Positions 6,265 through 14,071 of a stretch of 14,071 bases of DNA are shown in pieces. Within the stretch, counting starts at the first letter, position 1; the number at the start of each line of letters is the position of its first letter. A program made the translations under genes and the position numbers. The stretch spans positions 1 to 14,071 of the forward strand of contig JBBDIO010000233.1 of the NCBI GenBank assembly GCA_040880365.1, in the 5' to 3' direction. This DNA comes from JBBDIO01 sp040880365 (GTDB taxonomy: Bacteria > Chloroflexota > Anaerolineae > Caldilineales > Caldilineaceae). The notes below the pieces were generated by a model. It made no database searches and was not told the origin of the DNA. It saw only the letters and a list, made by a program, of their open reading frames with translations.

Positions 6265-9200
6265 ATGACACCTAGCGACTCGCCGACGCGGGTGGCGCAG
6301 TGGTGGCAATCGGGTGCGCGTTTCGGCCTGCGATTTGGCCTGCGATTTGGCATAGTATGTCTCTGCTGGTGGGTAGTGGGTGGCGGTGGCGCGCTGCACA
6401 GTCAGGCCACAGCCCAATCCGCCGCCACGCCCGTGCCCACCGATCCCCGCATCAGCGTGGTGGTAGAGCTAGCCGACGCGCCGGTCATCCAGGTCTATCT
6501 TGCGGCCCAGGCGGCTGAACAGACTGGCAGCCCGGATGCGCAGACAGTGGACATTGCCGCCGTCACCGCCCAGGCCCATCTGGCCGCGGTCGATGCGCAA
6601 CAGACGGCAGTACTCGATGCGCTGAATGTCGCAGGCGCCGATGTGGCCGTGCTCTACCGCAATCAACGCGTCTACAACGGCATGGGGCTGATGCTCGACG
6701 CCGCGCACCTGGATCAGCTGGCAGCCCTGCCCAATGTTGTCGCCGTCTACCCTCTGATCCCCAAATCCCCCGCGACCGCCGACAGTGTGCCCCACATCCA
6801 TGCGCCCTACTTGTGGAACGACCCCACCGCTACTAACGACACCGCCACCAACGACACCGGCACGGGCTATACCGGCGCGGGGGTGCGAATTGCCGTCATT
6901 GATACCGGTGTGGATTATTTGCACACCCTTTTTGGCGGACCCGGCTCCGGCTATGCCCAAAATGACCACCGGCTCATCGGCGATGTGCCCAATTTCCCTG
7001 GTCCCAAGATTGTGGGCGGCTGGGATTTTGCGGGCGATGTCTACAATGCCGACCCCGAAGCACCTTCCTATGCGCCCATGCCCTTGCCCAACCCCGACCC
7101 GATGGACTGTTATGCGCCCGGTCACGGCACACACGTCGCCGGTATTGTGGGCGGCTATGGCGTGACCAACAACGGCGCGACCTATCCCGGCCCCTATGCG
7201 CCTGATCTGGCAGAAAATTTTCGCATCGGTCCCGGCGTTGCGCCCCACGCCCAGCTCTATGCGCTCAAAGTATTCGGCTGTCGGGGCAAAACCGCGCTGG
7301 TAGATGCTGCGATTGAATGGTCGGTTGATCCCAATCGCGACGGCGACTTTTCCGACCGGGTCGATATCATCAATCTCTCGCTGGGTTCGGGCTATGGATC
7401 CAGCTATGATTCCACCGCCGTCGCTGCCGACAATGCCGCGCGGCTGGGCATTGTGGTGGTTTCTTCGGCGGGGAACAATGGCGATACCGTCTATGCCGTA
7501 GGCTCGCCGGGCATTGCCGAAGCAGGCATCAGCACCGCGGCCACGCGCCAGATCACGCCGAACTGTGCCACCGCGCCCTGCCCCACCATCGACCTCATGG
7601 CCGAATTCAGCGCGCGCGGGCCGCGCCGGGAAGATGCGCTTCTCAAGCCCGATCTGTCTGCGCCGGGCTACGCGATTTTCTCGGCGCGCGCCGGTTCGGG
7701 CAATGGAGGGCTGGCGCTTTCGGGCACGTCGATGGCCGCGCCCCATGTGGCAGGCGCGGCCGCGCTGCTGCTCCAGGAAATGCGCGCCGCCAATCTGCCC
7801 CCAGCCCCCGAACAACCCGATGCGGAAGACCGCAACGCATTTCTGGGGCAGCCCACGCTTTGGCAGCCAACCGATGTGAAGGCGCGGCTCATGAATACGG
7901 CTCACCAGGCCATCCAACCCGCGCCCGACCAGCAAAAACCGGCCTATACGCCCGTGCGCATGGGTGCAGGCGCCATCGATCTCCAACGCGCGCGGGCCGC
8001 CACATCCATCGCGTATAGCGCAGATACGCCGGCAGCCGTGAGCATTTCATTTGGCGCGCCGACCGTAGTCGATAGCTATCGCCAAACGCGCAACGTGCAA
8101 GTAGCCAACCGAGGGCCGCAGCCCATTACGTTTACAGTCAGCTATAGCACAGTGCTGGCCGCGCCGGGTGTCAGCATGACCCTGCCCACCGCCGACGCGA
8201 CGGGCGTCCTCACCGTGACGCTGGATGCTTATGACACGGCCACCCTGCCCCTGGAGTTGGAAGCCGACGTGCAGACGCTCACCTATCGGCGCGACCCGAC
8301 CCTGGCGGGCGTTGTCCAGTTTCCCCGCCACTGGCTGGGCGAAACCGCGGGATATGTGGTCTTCTCGCCGGTAGCAGACGAACGCCATCCCACGCTGGTT
8401 GTGCCCGTCTATGCCGCGCCCCAGCCCGCAGCCACCTTGCAGACGCTGCCGCCCGCGCTGGATTTTGGCAATGCTTTGCGCGCGACGCGCACACTGCAAT
8501 TTGTGGGCACCGCGCTCACCGGCGACGCGCCGCCGCAGACGCCCGTGTCATTAGCCAGCGTGGTCGAACTGCACCATGTGAGCAAACAGATCACGACGCT
8601 GGGCGGCCTGCCTGCGCCCACCTTTGCCCATGCCGACCTGCGCTATGTGGGCGCGGCCATCATCGACGGCCGCGGCGAAATCGGCGCGCGGGGAAACGCC
8701 TTCTCCCCCCAAACAGATTCGCCGGACGGGCAGACGATTCTGGATGAACGGCTGCTCTATTTTGGCATTGCCACCCACGGGACGTGGTCCACGCTCAACG
8801 AAGTGGAATTTAACATCTTCCTCGATGTCGATGGCGACCGGCGCGCAGACTATCGGCTCTACAACAGTGATCTGGAAGGCTACGCCGCAGGTCTCTGGAC
8901 CGAAGTGCGCGGGGGCGATGTATTGGTCACCGCGCTGGAAAATCTGGCGACCGGCGACCGCTATTTGGCCGATTTTGTGAATGGCGCATCCGCGGCCAGC
9001 TATACGGGCAATGTCTACAACACCCATGTCGTCGCGCTGCCGCTGCCTTTGCATCTTTTAGAATGGGATGCCGAACAGACAGTCCTCAACTATCGATTCA
9101 CCACCTATAGCCGTACATTTGGCAATCATCCCCTGCGCAGCCCTGTGGTAGACAATACGCCCTGGTTGCAGTTGCAGATCACCCCGCCCGCGCTGAATCT

Positions 9201-9498
9201 CGACTTCGCCCGCACATCCGGCGCGCCCGCAAGCCCGCTGATGCCGGCTAACCCTGCCACGCGGCTGACGGTAGGGTATCGGGTGCACGATTATCTAAAC
9301 ACCCGCCCCACCGCACTCATGATCCTGCACCATCACAATCACCCCGACCGGCGGGTCGAGATCATTCCCATTGCCTGGCAACTACCTTTTCAGCAATTTT
9401 TCCCCTTTGTGCAGAGCAATGCAGATAACAACGCAGATAGCAACACAGAGGAAAGCCCGGAGGCAAACATAGAGGACCCCGCAGGCGACGGAAGCTAA
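6265..9498 (+). CDS. Large secreted S8 subtilisin-like serine peptidase
   Basis: A 1077-residue subtilase. The N-terminus has a basic region, then a hydrophobic stretch (about residues 28-45) ending near ATAQSAA, a probable signal peptide. An I9-like propeptide follows (about 55-165; YNGMGLMLDAAHLDQLAALPNVVAVYPL). The triad is complete: Asp213 in IAVIDTGVD, His287 in GHGTHVAGIVGG and Ser489 in SGTSMAAPHVAGAAALL; Asn404 in SSAGNNG is the oxyanion residue. After about residue 580 come beta-rich sections, first Fn3-like, then a section with NIFLDVDGDRRADYRLYN that could bind calcium, then a tail FFPFVQSN followed by an acidic, Asn/Glu-rich end. It should degrade extracellular protein or process surface proteins. 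It is 8 nt after the pilin gene and 19 nt before comF. Two in-frame tandem duplications lie in the signal region (6322-6350) and the pre-catalytic linker (6826-6855). Confidence 0.95.
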   Translation: MTPSDSPTRVAQWWQSGARFGLRFGLRFGIVCLCWWVVGGGGALHSQATAQSAATPVPTDPRISVVVELADAPVIQVYLAAQAAEQTGSPDAQTVDIAAVTAQAHLAAVDAQQTAVLDALNVAGADVAVLYRNQRVYNGMGLMLDAAHLDQLAALPNVVAVYPLIPKSPATADSVPHIHAPYLWNDPTATNDTATNDTGTGYTGAGVRIAVIDTGVDYLHTLFGGPGSGYAQNDHRLIGDVPNFPGPKIVGGWDFAGDVYNADPEAPSYAPMPLPNPDPMDCYAPGHGTHVAGIVGGYGVTNNGATYPGPYAPDLAENFRIGPGVAPHAQLYALKVFGCRGKTALVDAAIEWSVDPNRDGDFSDRVDIINLSLGSGYGSSYDSTAVAADNAARLGIVVVSSAGNNGDTVYAVGSPGIAEAGISTAATRQITPNCATAPCPTIDLMAEFSARGPRREDALLKPDLSAPGYAIFSARAGSGNGGLALSGTSMAAPHVAGAAALLLQEMRAANLPPAPEQPDAEDRNAFLGQPTLWQPTDVKARLMNTAHQAIQPAPDQQKPAYTPVRMGAGAIDLQRARAATSIAYSADTPAAVSISFGAPTVVDSYRQTRNVQVANRGPQPITFTVSYSTVLAAPGVSMTLPTADATGVLTVTLDAYDTATLPLELEADVQTLTYRRDPTLAGVVQFPRHWLGETAGYVVFSPVADERHPTLVVPVYAAPQPAATLQTLPPALDFGNALRATRTLQFVGTALTGDAPPQTPVSLASVVELHHVSKQITTLGGLPAPTFAHADLRYVGAAIIDGRGEIGARGNAFSPQTDSPDGQTILDERLLYFGIATHGTWSTLNEVEFNIFLDVDGDRRADYRLYNSDLEGYAAGLWTEVRGGDVLVTALENLATGDRYLADFVNGASAASYTGNVYNTHVVALPLPLHLLEWDAEQTVLNYRFTTYSRTFGNHPLRSPVVDNTPWLQLQITPPALNLDFARTSGAPASPLMPANPATRLTVGYRVHDYLNTRPTALMILHHHNHPDRRVEIIPIAWQLPFQQFFPFVQSNADNNADSNTEESPEANIEDPAGDGS
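6322..6350 (+). repeat. 12-bp tandem duplication in the subtilase signal region
   Basis: TTCGGCCTGCGA (6322-6333) and TTTGGCCTGCGA (6334-6345), followed by a partial third unit, encode FGLR-FGLR-FG just before the hydrophobic core of the signal peptide. It lengthens the positively charged region. Confidence 0.8.
6826..6867 (+). repeat. 15-bp tandem duplication before the subtilase catalytic domain
   Basis: ACCGCTACTAACGAC (6826-6840) and ACCGCCACCAACGAC (6841-6855), then a decayed third unit, encode TATND-TATND-TGTG. It lies between the propeptide and the catalytic domain, close to where the mature enzyme should begin. Confidence 0.75.
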
Positions 9499-9517
9499 GT
9501 ATAGCCAGGGCCACGAT

Positions 9518-10324
9518 ATGAGCCACGACATGAATCACCCTATGGGTACACTTGCCACCACCCTCAACGCGCTGATGCACGCGGGGCTGGATTTTATCTT
9601 TCCGCCCGCGTGCGCCAGTTGCCAAACCCTGGGCTGGGATCTCTGCCCCACCTGCGCGCAGGCGGTAGAGCCTATGCCCGCCACCATTTGCGCACACTGT
9701 GGGCGCGTCTCTCCGCGCGCCATCGTCCAATGCCCTCTCTGCCGCGCGGGCGCGTTCCATGCGCTGGAGATGATCCGCAGCGCGGCCTTGTTTCATAGCA
9801 CCCTGCGCGCTGCCATCCACGCCTTCAAATATACAGGACAAACAGCCCTGGCCGCGCCCCTGGCCCGCTATCTGGTCACAATCTATGCCCAGGCGCCGTG
9901 GCGCGATTTGCCCCATCCCATCGACGCGGTGGTGCCTGTGCCCTTGCACGCCACACGCTTGGCGCAGCGAGGCTATAACCAGTCCGAGCTATTGGCGCAC
10001 GCGTTCAGCCGCCAGATGGCGCTGCCCCTCGCGCCCCACTGGATCGAACGGGTGCGCTGGACCCGCCAGCAAGTGGGGCTGGATGTAGCCGCACGCCAGG
10101 CAAATGTCGCGGCCGCCTTTGTCGCCACGCCCGCGGTGCAAGGCAAAACCATCCTGCTGCTCGACGACGTTTTCACCACGGGCGCAACGCTCCAGGCTTG
10201 TGCGCAAGCAGCCCGGCTTGCCGGCGCGCGCCAGGTCTATGGGATCACCCTGGCTGCCGCCCTGGGCACGCAGGCGGATACGCAGAGCGATCCCAATATG
10301 CGCGCCGGTGCACCCAGATTTTAG
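9518..10324 (+). CDS. comF: ComF family phosphoribosyltransferase-like protein
   Basis: A 268-residue ComF-type protein. The N-terminal part has four Cys-x-x-Cys pairs (32/35, 43/46, 58/61, 72/75), enough for two zinc sites, one more than many ComF proteins. The C-terminal phosphoribosyltransferase fold shows VVPVPLHATRLAQRGYNQSELLA, RVRWTRQQVGLD and the PRPP loop ILLLDDVFTTGATL (Asp216, Asp217). ComF is needed for DNA uptake in naturally competent bacteria, probably acting with the ComFA helicase on single-stranded DNA; in others its role is less clear. ATG 9518 is chosen because AGGG sits 7 nt upstream; ATGs at 9533 and 9542 are alternatives. It follows the subtilase by 19 nt with no terminator between, so it is probably in the same operon. 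No convincing terminator follows it. Confidence 0.92.
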   Translation: MSHDMNHPMGTLATTLNALMHAGLDFIFPPACASCQTLGWDLCPTCAQAVEPMPATICAHCGRVSPRAIVQCPLCRAGAFHALEMIRSAALFHSTLRAAIHAFKYTGQTALAAPLARYLVTIYAQAPWRDLPHPIDAVVPVPLHATRLAQRGYNQSELLAHAFSRQMALPLAPHWIERVRWTRQQVGLDVAARQANVAAAFVATPAVQGKTILLLDDVFTTGATLQACAQAARLAGARQVYGITLAAALGTQADTQSDPNMRAGAPRF

Positions 10325-10473
10325 GAATACCAGGCAACTATCGCGCTGCTCACACCCGCATACCACTTCGCCAGCCGCCCCCATATCGCCGTCACCGCCT
10401 CGCCCATACTATCTCACCCGCCCACCTTATACGTCCTCCATTCTGGCCCGTTCACTCGTGTAAGATCGGCACA

Positions 10474-10494
10474 TGTCCCAAAGATGAGGGGACA
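10474..10494. promoter_or_regulatory. Inverted repeat just upstream of the hpf promoter
   Basis: TGTCCC (10474-10479), 9 nt, GGGACA (10489-10494). It ends 8 bp before the TTGACA box, a usual position for an activator or repressor site. As RNA it could also be a weak end for the comF transcript, but no T-run follows. Confidence 0.3.
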
Positions 10495-10502
10495 AATAGC
10501 GG

Positions 10503-10531
10503 TTGACACACTGTTGAATTGAGCCTACAAT
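10503..10531 (+). promoter_or_regulatory. Near-consensus promoter of hpf
   Basis: TTGACA (10503-10508), a 17-nt spacer and TACAAT (10526-10531): perfect -35, perfect spacing and one mismatch in the -10. It is the strongest promoter in the window. Transcription should begin near 10538, giving a leader of about 170 nt. Confidence 0.85.
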
Positions 10532-10706
10532 CTATATACGAAACGCAAGAACAAAGCTCAACCTATCCATCACTCACCGATGCGTCCTAGAGAGGGTGTC
10601 AGCCAGCCATTCGGAACAGCCAAGCGTTACGGCGATTTGTAACGAAAGCCAACGGCAGACCCCGCGGTGAGATTTTGTGTTTCACATCAAGCGAAGGAGT
10701 TTCACT

Positions 10707-11285
10707 ATGCAACTGATCGTTCTCGGCCGCAATGTAGAAGTTAATGACCGAATCCGCGAATATGTAGAGCGGAAAGTCGGGAAACTGGATCGCTATTTGC
10801 CCCAGGTCACAGAAGGGCGGGTAGAAATCACACACAACGCCACCCGTTCAGCAGATGACCGCTATACCGTCCAGATTACCATCTGGGCCAATGGGCAGAT
10901 CCTGCGGGCCGAAGAATCCACCGGCGACGTGCTGGCTTCCATCGATGCCAGCGCCGACAAGATGTATCGCCAGATGCGGCGTTTCAAAGGGCGCAAATAT
11001 CATGGCAAGCGCCGGGCCGCGCAGGCCCAGGCCGCCACTGCCGAAGCTGCGCTGGTCGAAACGATGGTGGATGAGGATATAGACGCAGAAGAAGAAGAAC
11101 TGGGCACCATCGTGCGTCGCAAGGAATTTCCCTTGCAGCCCATGAGCGAAGAAGAGGCGCTGGAACAGATGGCGCTGCTGGGCCACGATTTCTTCGTCTA
11201 CTACGACCTGGATAGCCGGGGCGTCAATGTAGTCTATCGCCGGCGCGACGGCCAATATGGCCTGTTGCAGCCCAAGCTGGACTAA
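10707..11285 (+). CDS. hpf: Long-form ribosome hibernation promoting factor (HPF/RaiA)
   Basis: A 192-residue long-form HPF. Its N-terminal domain (about 1-98; MQLIVLGRNVEVNDRIREYVERKVGKLDRYLP, interrupted for clarity at residue 20 as VNDRI..., through VQITIWANGQILRAEE and DKMYRQMRRFKGR) binds the 30S decoding region. After an Ala/Glu-rich linker, the C-terminal domain (about 133-190; IVRRKEFPLQPMSEEEALEQ, GHDFFVYYDLD, VNVVYRRRDG) dimerises and joins two 70S ribosomes into inactive 100S particles. Length and both domains fit the long form used by most bacteria outside the gamma-proteobacteria. AAGGAG (10694-10699) lies 7 nt before ATG 10707, which rules out the in-frame GTG at 10677. It is a single-gene unit between a near-consensus promoter and a strong terminator. 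Confidence 0.96.
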   Translation: MQLIVLGRNVEVNDRIREYVERKVGKLDRYLPQVTEGRVEITHNATRSADDRYTVQITIWANGQILRAEESTGDVLASIDASADKMYRQMRRFKGRKYHGKRRAAQAQAATAEAALVETMVDEDIDAEEEELGTIVRRKEFPLQPMSEEEALEQMALLGHDFFVYYDLDSRGVNVVYRRRDGQYGLLQPKLD

Positions 11286-11334
11286 CAAGGGCAGGGCGCA
11301 AACCCCATCCCGCCCCGAATTCATAGATTGTCTT

Positions 11335-11371
11335 ACCGCCTGTGCATCCCCTGCACGGGCGGTAGATTTTT
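11335..11371 (+). terminator. Intrinsic terminator of hpf
   Basis: A 12-bp stem, ACCGCCTGTGCA (11335-11346) with TGCACGGGCGGT (11352-11363), has one T-G wobble and a 5-nt loop; AGA and TTTTT (11367-11371) follow. It lies 49 nt after the hpf stop and separates hpf from the next gene. Confidence 0.9.
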
Positions 11372-11427
11372 CACAGTCTTGCACGCGGCGCGCGACCCAC
11401 ATGCGCACCCCAAAAGGAAGCCCTAGC

Positions 11428-14071
11428 ATGTCGCCATCAGACACAGAGCGCGAATCCAACTATTTACTGCCGTTTGACGCGCCCCACACCACGCTGGAAC
11501 AAGGGGGGTTGGAGCAAGTGGGCGGCAAGGGGCTGAATCTGGCGATTCTCACCCGCCAGGGCTTTGCCGTGCCCCCCGGTTTTCTCATCACCACCGCGGC
11601 CTATCGCGATTTCGTCCAGCAACACGACCTGGCCGCCTGGCTCCACACCGAACTGGCCGCGACCCAAACCGATGACCCCGACGCCCTCACCGCGCTTTCA
11701 ACACGTATCCGCGCCGCATTTCGGGAACGCGCACTGCCCGCCGCGCTCACGGCGTCTATCCGCCGGGCCTATACTGCGCTCGGCGCGCCGCCCGTCGCGG
11801 TGCGTTCCTCGGCCACCGCCGAAGACCTGCCCGAAATGTCTTTCGCCGGACAGCAGGATACCTATCTCAACGTGCAGGGCGCAGATGCGCTGCTCGATTC
11901 CGTGCGCGAGTGCTGGAGCAGCCTGTGGACCGCGCGCGCCATCGGCTACCGCGCCCGCAATGGGGTAGATCATGATGACGTGGCCCTGGCTGTGATTGTG
12001 CAGGAGATGGTGCAGAGCGCGGCCGCGGGCGTACTCTTCACCGCCAATCCGCTCAACGGCAAACGCGGCGAGACGGTCATCGATGCCACGCTGGGGCTGG
12101 GCGAAGCGCTGGTCAGCGGGCTGGTCGAGCCGGACCACTATGTGGTGGAAACCGTCACGGGCAAGATTCTGCACAGCCAGATCGGTGCAAAAGCCACCGT
12201 GATCCACGGCAAGCCCGACGGCGGCACCGCCACGACTGCGCAGATCGACGGCGGCGCAAAACCGGCTCTGGCCGATGCTGCCATCCAGGAACTGACCCGC
12301 CTGGGCGCACGTGTGGCCGCCCACTATGGCACGCCCCAGGACATGGAGTGGGCCTATGCCGACGGCCGTTTCTATGTGTTGCAGTCGCGCCCCATCACCG
12401 CGCTCTATCCGTTGCCCGTTCAAACTCAAACCGCAGACCTGCGCGTCTATCTCTCGTTTGGCGCGATTCAGGGTGTGCTCGCCCCCTTTACCCCCCTGGG
12501 CCAGGACACCATCAAGACGGTGATGGCCGGCGGCGCGCGGTTGCTGGGTTTCACCGCCACCACGCTGGAAAATCAGCAGATTCTGCACAGCGCGGGCCAG
12601 CGCCTGTGGGCCGACATCTCCAGCATTGTGCGCAATGGCCTGGGGCGGCGTTTTATTTCGCGCATGTTGCCGATTGCCGACCCTGCGGGCGTGGAGTGGC
12701 TGGAGAAGTTATTCCACGATCCGCGCCTCGCAGTCACCGGCCGCGCGCCCAGCCCGGCCACGCTCCGCCGCCTGCGCCCGACTGTATTGCGCTTCCTCAA
12801 AACCGCGGTGGGGAGTCTGCTTTGGCCCGACAAAGCGCGCACGACTGCCCAGGCCCAGGTGGATGCCGCGATTGCCCAGGCGCGCCGCGACGCGCGCGAC
12901 GTCCACAGCCTGGCAGACTGGGTGCAATTTCACCGCACCCTCTGCTATGGCATTTTCCCCCTCATCATACCGCTCTTTATCCCGCGTATACTTGTCGCCT
13001 ATCTGTCGCTCAATCTGCTGCACCGGCTGGCGGCCTGGCTGGTTCCACCCGCAGATACCGCAGCAGACATCACAGAATCACCCACCGCATCACGCCTGGA
13101 TGAGCAAACCGCGCTGGAGCTGACCCGCGGCCTGCCCCACAATGTGACCACCGAAATGGATCTGGCGTTGTGGCAACTGGCCCAGACCATCCGCCAGGAT
13201 GCCGACGCCGCGGCCCGCTTTGGGCGCGAAGACGCCCAGCAGTTGGCAGACGCGTATCACGCGGGCACGCTGCCGCCCAGCGTTCAGCGCAGCCTGGACA
13301 AGTTCCTCACCCGCTATGGGATGCGCGGGCTGGCCGAGATCGACCTGGGGCGCACCCGTTGGCGCGAACAACCCGCGCCGCTCTTCTGGACCCTGCAAAG
13401 CTATCTGAAGATTGAAGACCAGACCCTCGCGCCCGATGCCGTTTTTCGGCGGGGTGAAGCGAGTTCTGCGGCCGCGGTGGCAAGACTGGCGCAGGCGGCG
13501 ACGGCGCGCTGGGGTGCGCCGGGCGGGATACTGGTGCGCGGCCTCGCCTATCGAGTGCGTGCCCTGGCCGGTCTGCGCGAAACGCCCAAACTGACCATGA
13601 TCACGCTGCTGGATATCAGCCGCGCCACGCTGCTGGAACACGCCGAAGAGTGGCTGCACAGCGCGCAGGGCGAAACCGGCCTTGCGCCCGAAGACCTGTT
13701 CCATCTGCACCTGAACGAGTTGAGCGTGCTGGCAATGGGCGCGCCCGGCGACTGGCAACAACTGTTGCAGCTACGGCGCGCCGCCTATGCCCGCGAAAGC
13801 CGGCGCAAACCCATCCCCCGTCTGCTGCTCAGCGATGGTCTGAGCATGTATGAAGGCATGGGCGCACAGACGGGCGCGGGCGTCGGCACAGGCAGCGACG
13901 ATCCCGACACGCTCACCGGGCAACCTGTTTCCGCCGGGCTGGCAGAGGGCAAAGTGCGCGTGGTGCTGGACCCCAGCCACGCCAACCTGCAACCGGGCGA
14001 AATTCTGGTCTGCCCCGGCACCGACCCGGCCTGGACGCCGCTTTTTCTGGTCGCGGGCGGGCTGGTGATGG
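11428..14071 (+). CDS. Rifampicin phosphotransferase-like PEP-utilising enzyme, 3' end missing
   Basis: 881 codons are visible before the right edge. The N-terminal ATP-grasp domain (about 1-325) has Lys34 in VGGKGLNLA, Arg126 in VRSSATAEDLPEMSFAGQQD, Glu307 in DMEWAYADG and Gln319/Arg321 in VLQSRPITAL, spaced as in Listeria RPH. The middle domain (about 335-810) carries RPH-like markers YLSFGAIQGVLAPFTPLG, GLPHNVTTEMDLAL and YGMRGLAEIDLGRTRWRE. The swivel domain starts at about GLAEGKVRVVLDPS and is cut at FLVAGGLVM, just before the expected Thr/Ser-His-Gly with the phospho-carrier His. RPH enzymes split ATP and move the beta-phosphate through this His to rifamycins; many relatives act on unknown substrates, and PEP synthase is the related alternative. 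AAGGAA lies about 9 nt before ATG 11428; an in-frame ATG at 11401 is possible. It starts 56 nt after the hpf terminator; I found no clear promoter. Confidence 0.88.
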   Translation, partial: MSPSDTERESNYLLPFDAPHTTLEQGGLEQVGGKGLNLAILTRQGFAVPPGFLITTAAYRDFVQQHDLAAWLHTELAATQTDDPDALTALSTRIRAAFRERALPAALTASIRRAYTALGAPPVAVRSSATAEDLPEMSFAGQQDTYLNVQGADALLDSVRECWSSLWTARAIGYRARNGVDHDDVALAVIVQEMVQSAAAGVLFTANPLNGKRGETVIDATLGLGEALVSGLVEPDHYVVETVTGKILHSQIGAKATVIHGKPDGGTATTAQIDGGAKPALADAAIQELTRLGARVAAHYGTPQDMEWAYADGRFYVLQSRPITALYPLPVQTQTADLRVYLSFGAIQGVLAPFTPLGQDTIKTVMAGGARLLGFTATTLENQQILHSAGQRLWADISSIVRNGLGRRFISRMLPIADPAGVEWLEKLFHDPRLAVTGRAPSPATLRRLRPTVLRFLKTAVGSLLWPDKARTTAQAQVDAAIAQARRDARDVHSLADWVQFHRTLCYGIFPLIIPLFIPRILVAYLSLNLLHRLAAWLVPPADTAADITESPTASRLDEQTALELTRGLPHNVTTEMDLALWQLAQTIRQDADAAARFGREDAQQLADAYHAGTLPPSVQRSLDKFLTRYGMRGLAEIDLGRTRWREQPAPLFWTLQSYLKIEDQTLAPDAVFRRGEASSAAAVARLAQAATARWGAPGGILVRGLAYRVRALAGLRETPKLTMITLLDISRATLLEHAEEWLHSAQGETGLAPEDLFHLHLNELSVLAMGAPGDWQQLLQLRRAAYARESRRKPIPRLLLSDGLSMYEGMGAQTGAGVGTGSDDPDTLTGQPVSAGLAEGKVRVVLDPSHANLQPGEILVCPGTDPAWTPLFLVAGGLVM

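Larger units (their letters stand above)
10325..10706. other. Intergenic region between comF and hpf
   Basis: These 382 bp hold no credible gene. The left half (10325-10470) is C-rich and I recognise nothing in it. TGTCCC-N9-GGGACA (10474-10494) sits 8 bp before the hpf -35. After the promoter comes a leader of about 170 nt with a hairpin CGTTAC-N8-GTAACG (10625-10644). The leader does not match any riboswitch I can recognise by eye. Confidence 0.6.

Noticed and set aside
5129..7986. Long minus-strand open frames opposite the M81 and subtilase genes (369 and 505 codons)
   Set aside because: Both lie antisense to recognised genes and their products are rich in Arg/Gly/His without motifs.
10474..10494. 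TGTCCC/GGGACA as an insertion-sequence end
   Set aside because: The short inverted repeat recalls some IS ends, but there is no transposase, second end or target duplication nearby.
10538..10706. Riboswitch in the hpf leader
   Set aside because: I compared it by eye with fluoride, c-di-GMP and c-di-AMP consensus segments and saw no match, and no terminator or blocked ribosome-binding site was evident.
1..14071. CRISPR array, tRNA or rRNA genes
   Set aside because: No regularly spaced repeats of CRISPR size and no tRNA- or rRNA-like segments were seen; the only repeats are the short tandem ones listed.

Overview
The window (14,071 bp, GC-rich) reads as ordinary chromosomal DNA of an environmental bacterium. 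I infer Chloroflexota (Anaerolineae/Caldilinea-like) from the mix of genes: a TolB-like lipoprotein, an Flp-type mini-pilin, a large multidomain subtilase, long-form HPF, an M81/MlrC-type metallopeptidase and a rifampicin-phosphotransferase-like enzyme. That assignment rests on family recognition only, not on a marker gene. I see no rRNA, tRNA, CRISPR array or phage.

Layout. 1-1355 (minus strand): 5' part of a lipoprotein gene with beta-propeller-like repeats, running off the left edge. 1356-1773: divergent intergenic region with a promoter for the lipoprotein gene that overlaps a perfect palindrome, and, facing the other way, a strong intrinsic terminator with no gene in front of it. 1774-3729: typA/bipA, a ribosome-associated GTPase. 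3730-4394: a scar made of an IS630-type transposase fragment (minus strand) whose end touches the typA stop codon, followed by an internal fragment of a class A beta-lactamase-type serine hydrolase (plus strand). 4411-4445: TTCATCC tandem repeats. 4457-5914: M81 (MlrC-like) metallopeptidase. 5970-6073: a good promoter and a leader built almost entirely of two tandem hairpin units. 6074-10324: probable three-gene operon of Flp-type pilin, 1077-residue secreted subtilase and ComF-like phosphoribosyltransferase, with gaps of 8 and 19 nt. 10325-10706: gene-free, with a near-consensus sigma70-type promoter and a leader of about 170 nt. 10707-11285: long-form HPF (raiA), closed by a strong terminator at 11335-11371. 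11428-14071: RPH-like PEP/ATP phosphotransferase, cut by the right edge just before the expected catalytic histidine.

How the genes may work together. TypA and HPF both act on the ribosome under stress or in stationary phase but are separate transcription units here. The pilin, subtilase and ComF share one probable transcript and point to the cell surface or DNA uptake; that link is inference. The M81 enzyme and the beta-lactamase relic lie in the same direction and may once have been co-transcribed.

A recurring oddity is the number of short tandem duplications (7, 12, 15 and 32 bp). Most are in-frame and sit in linkers of the lipoprotein, M81 and subtilase genes; I noticed none in typA, comF or hpf.
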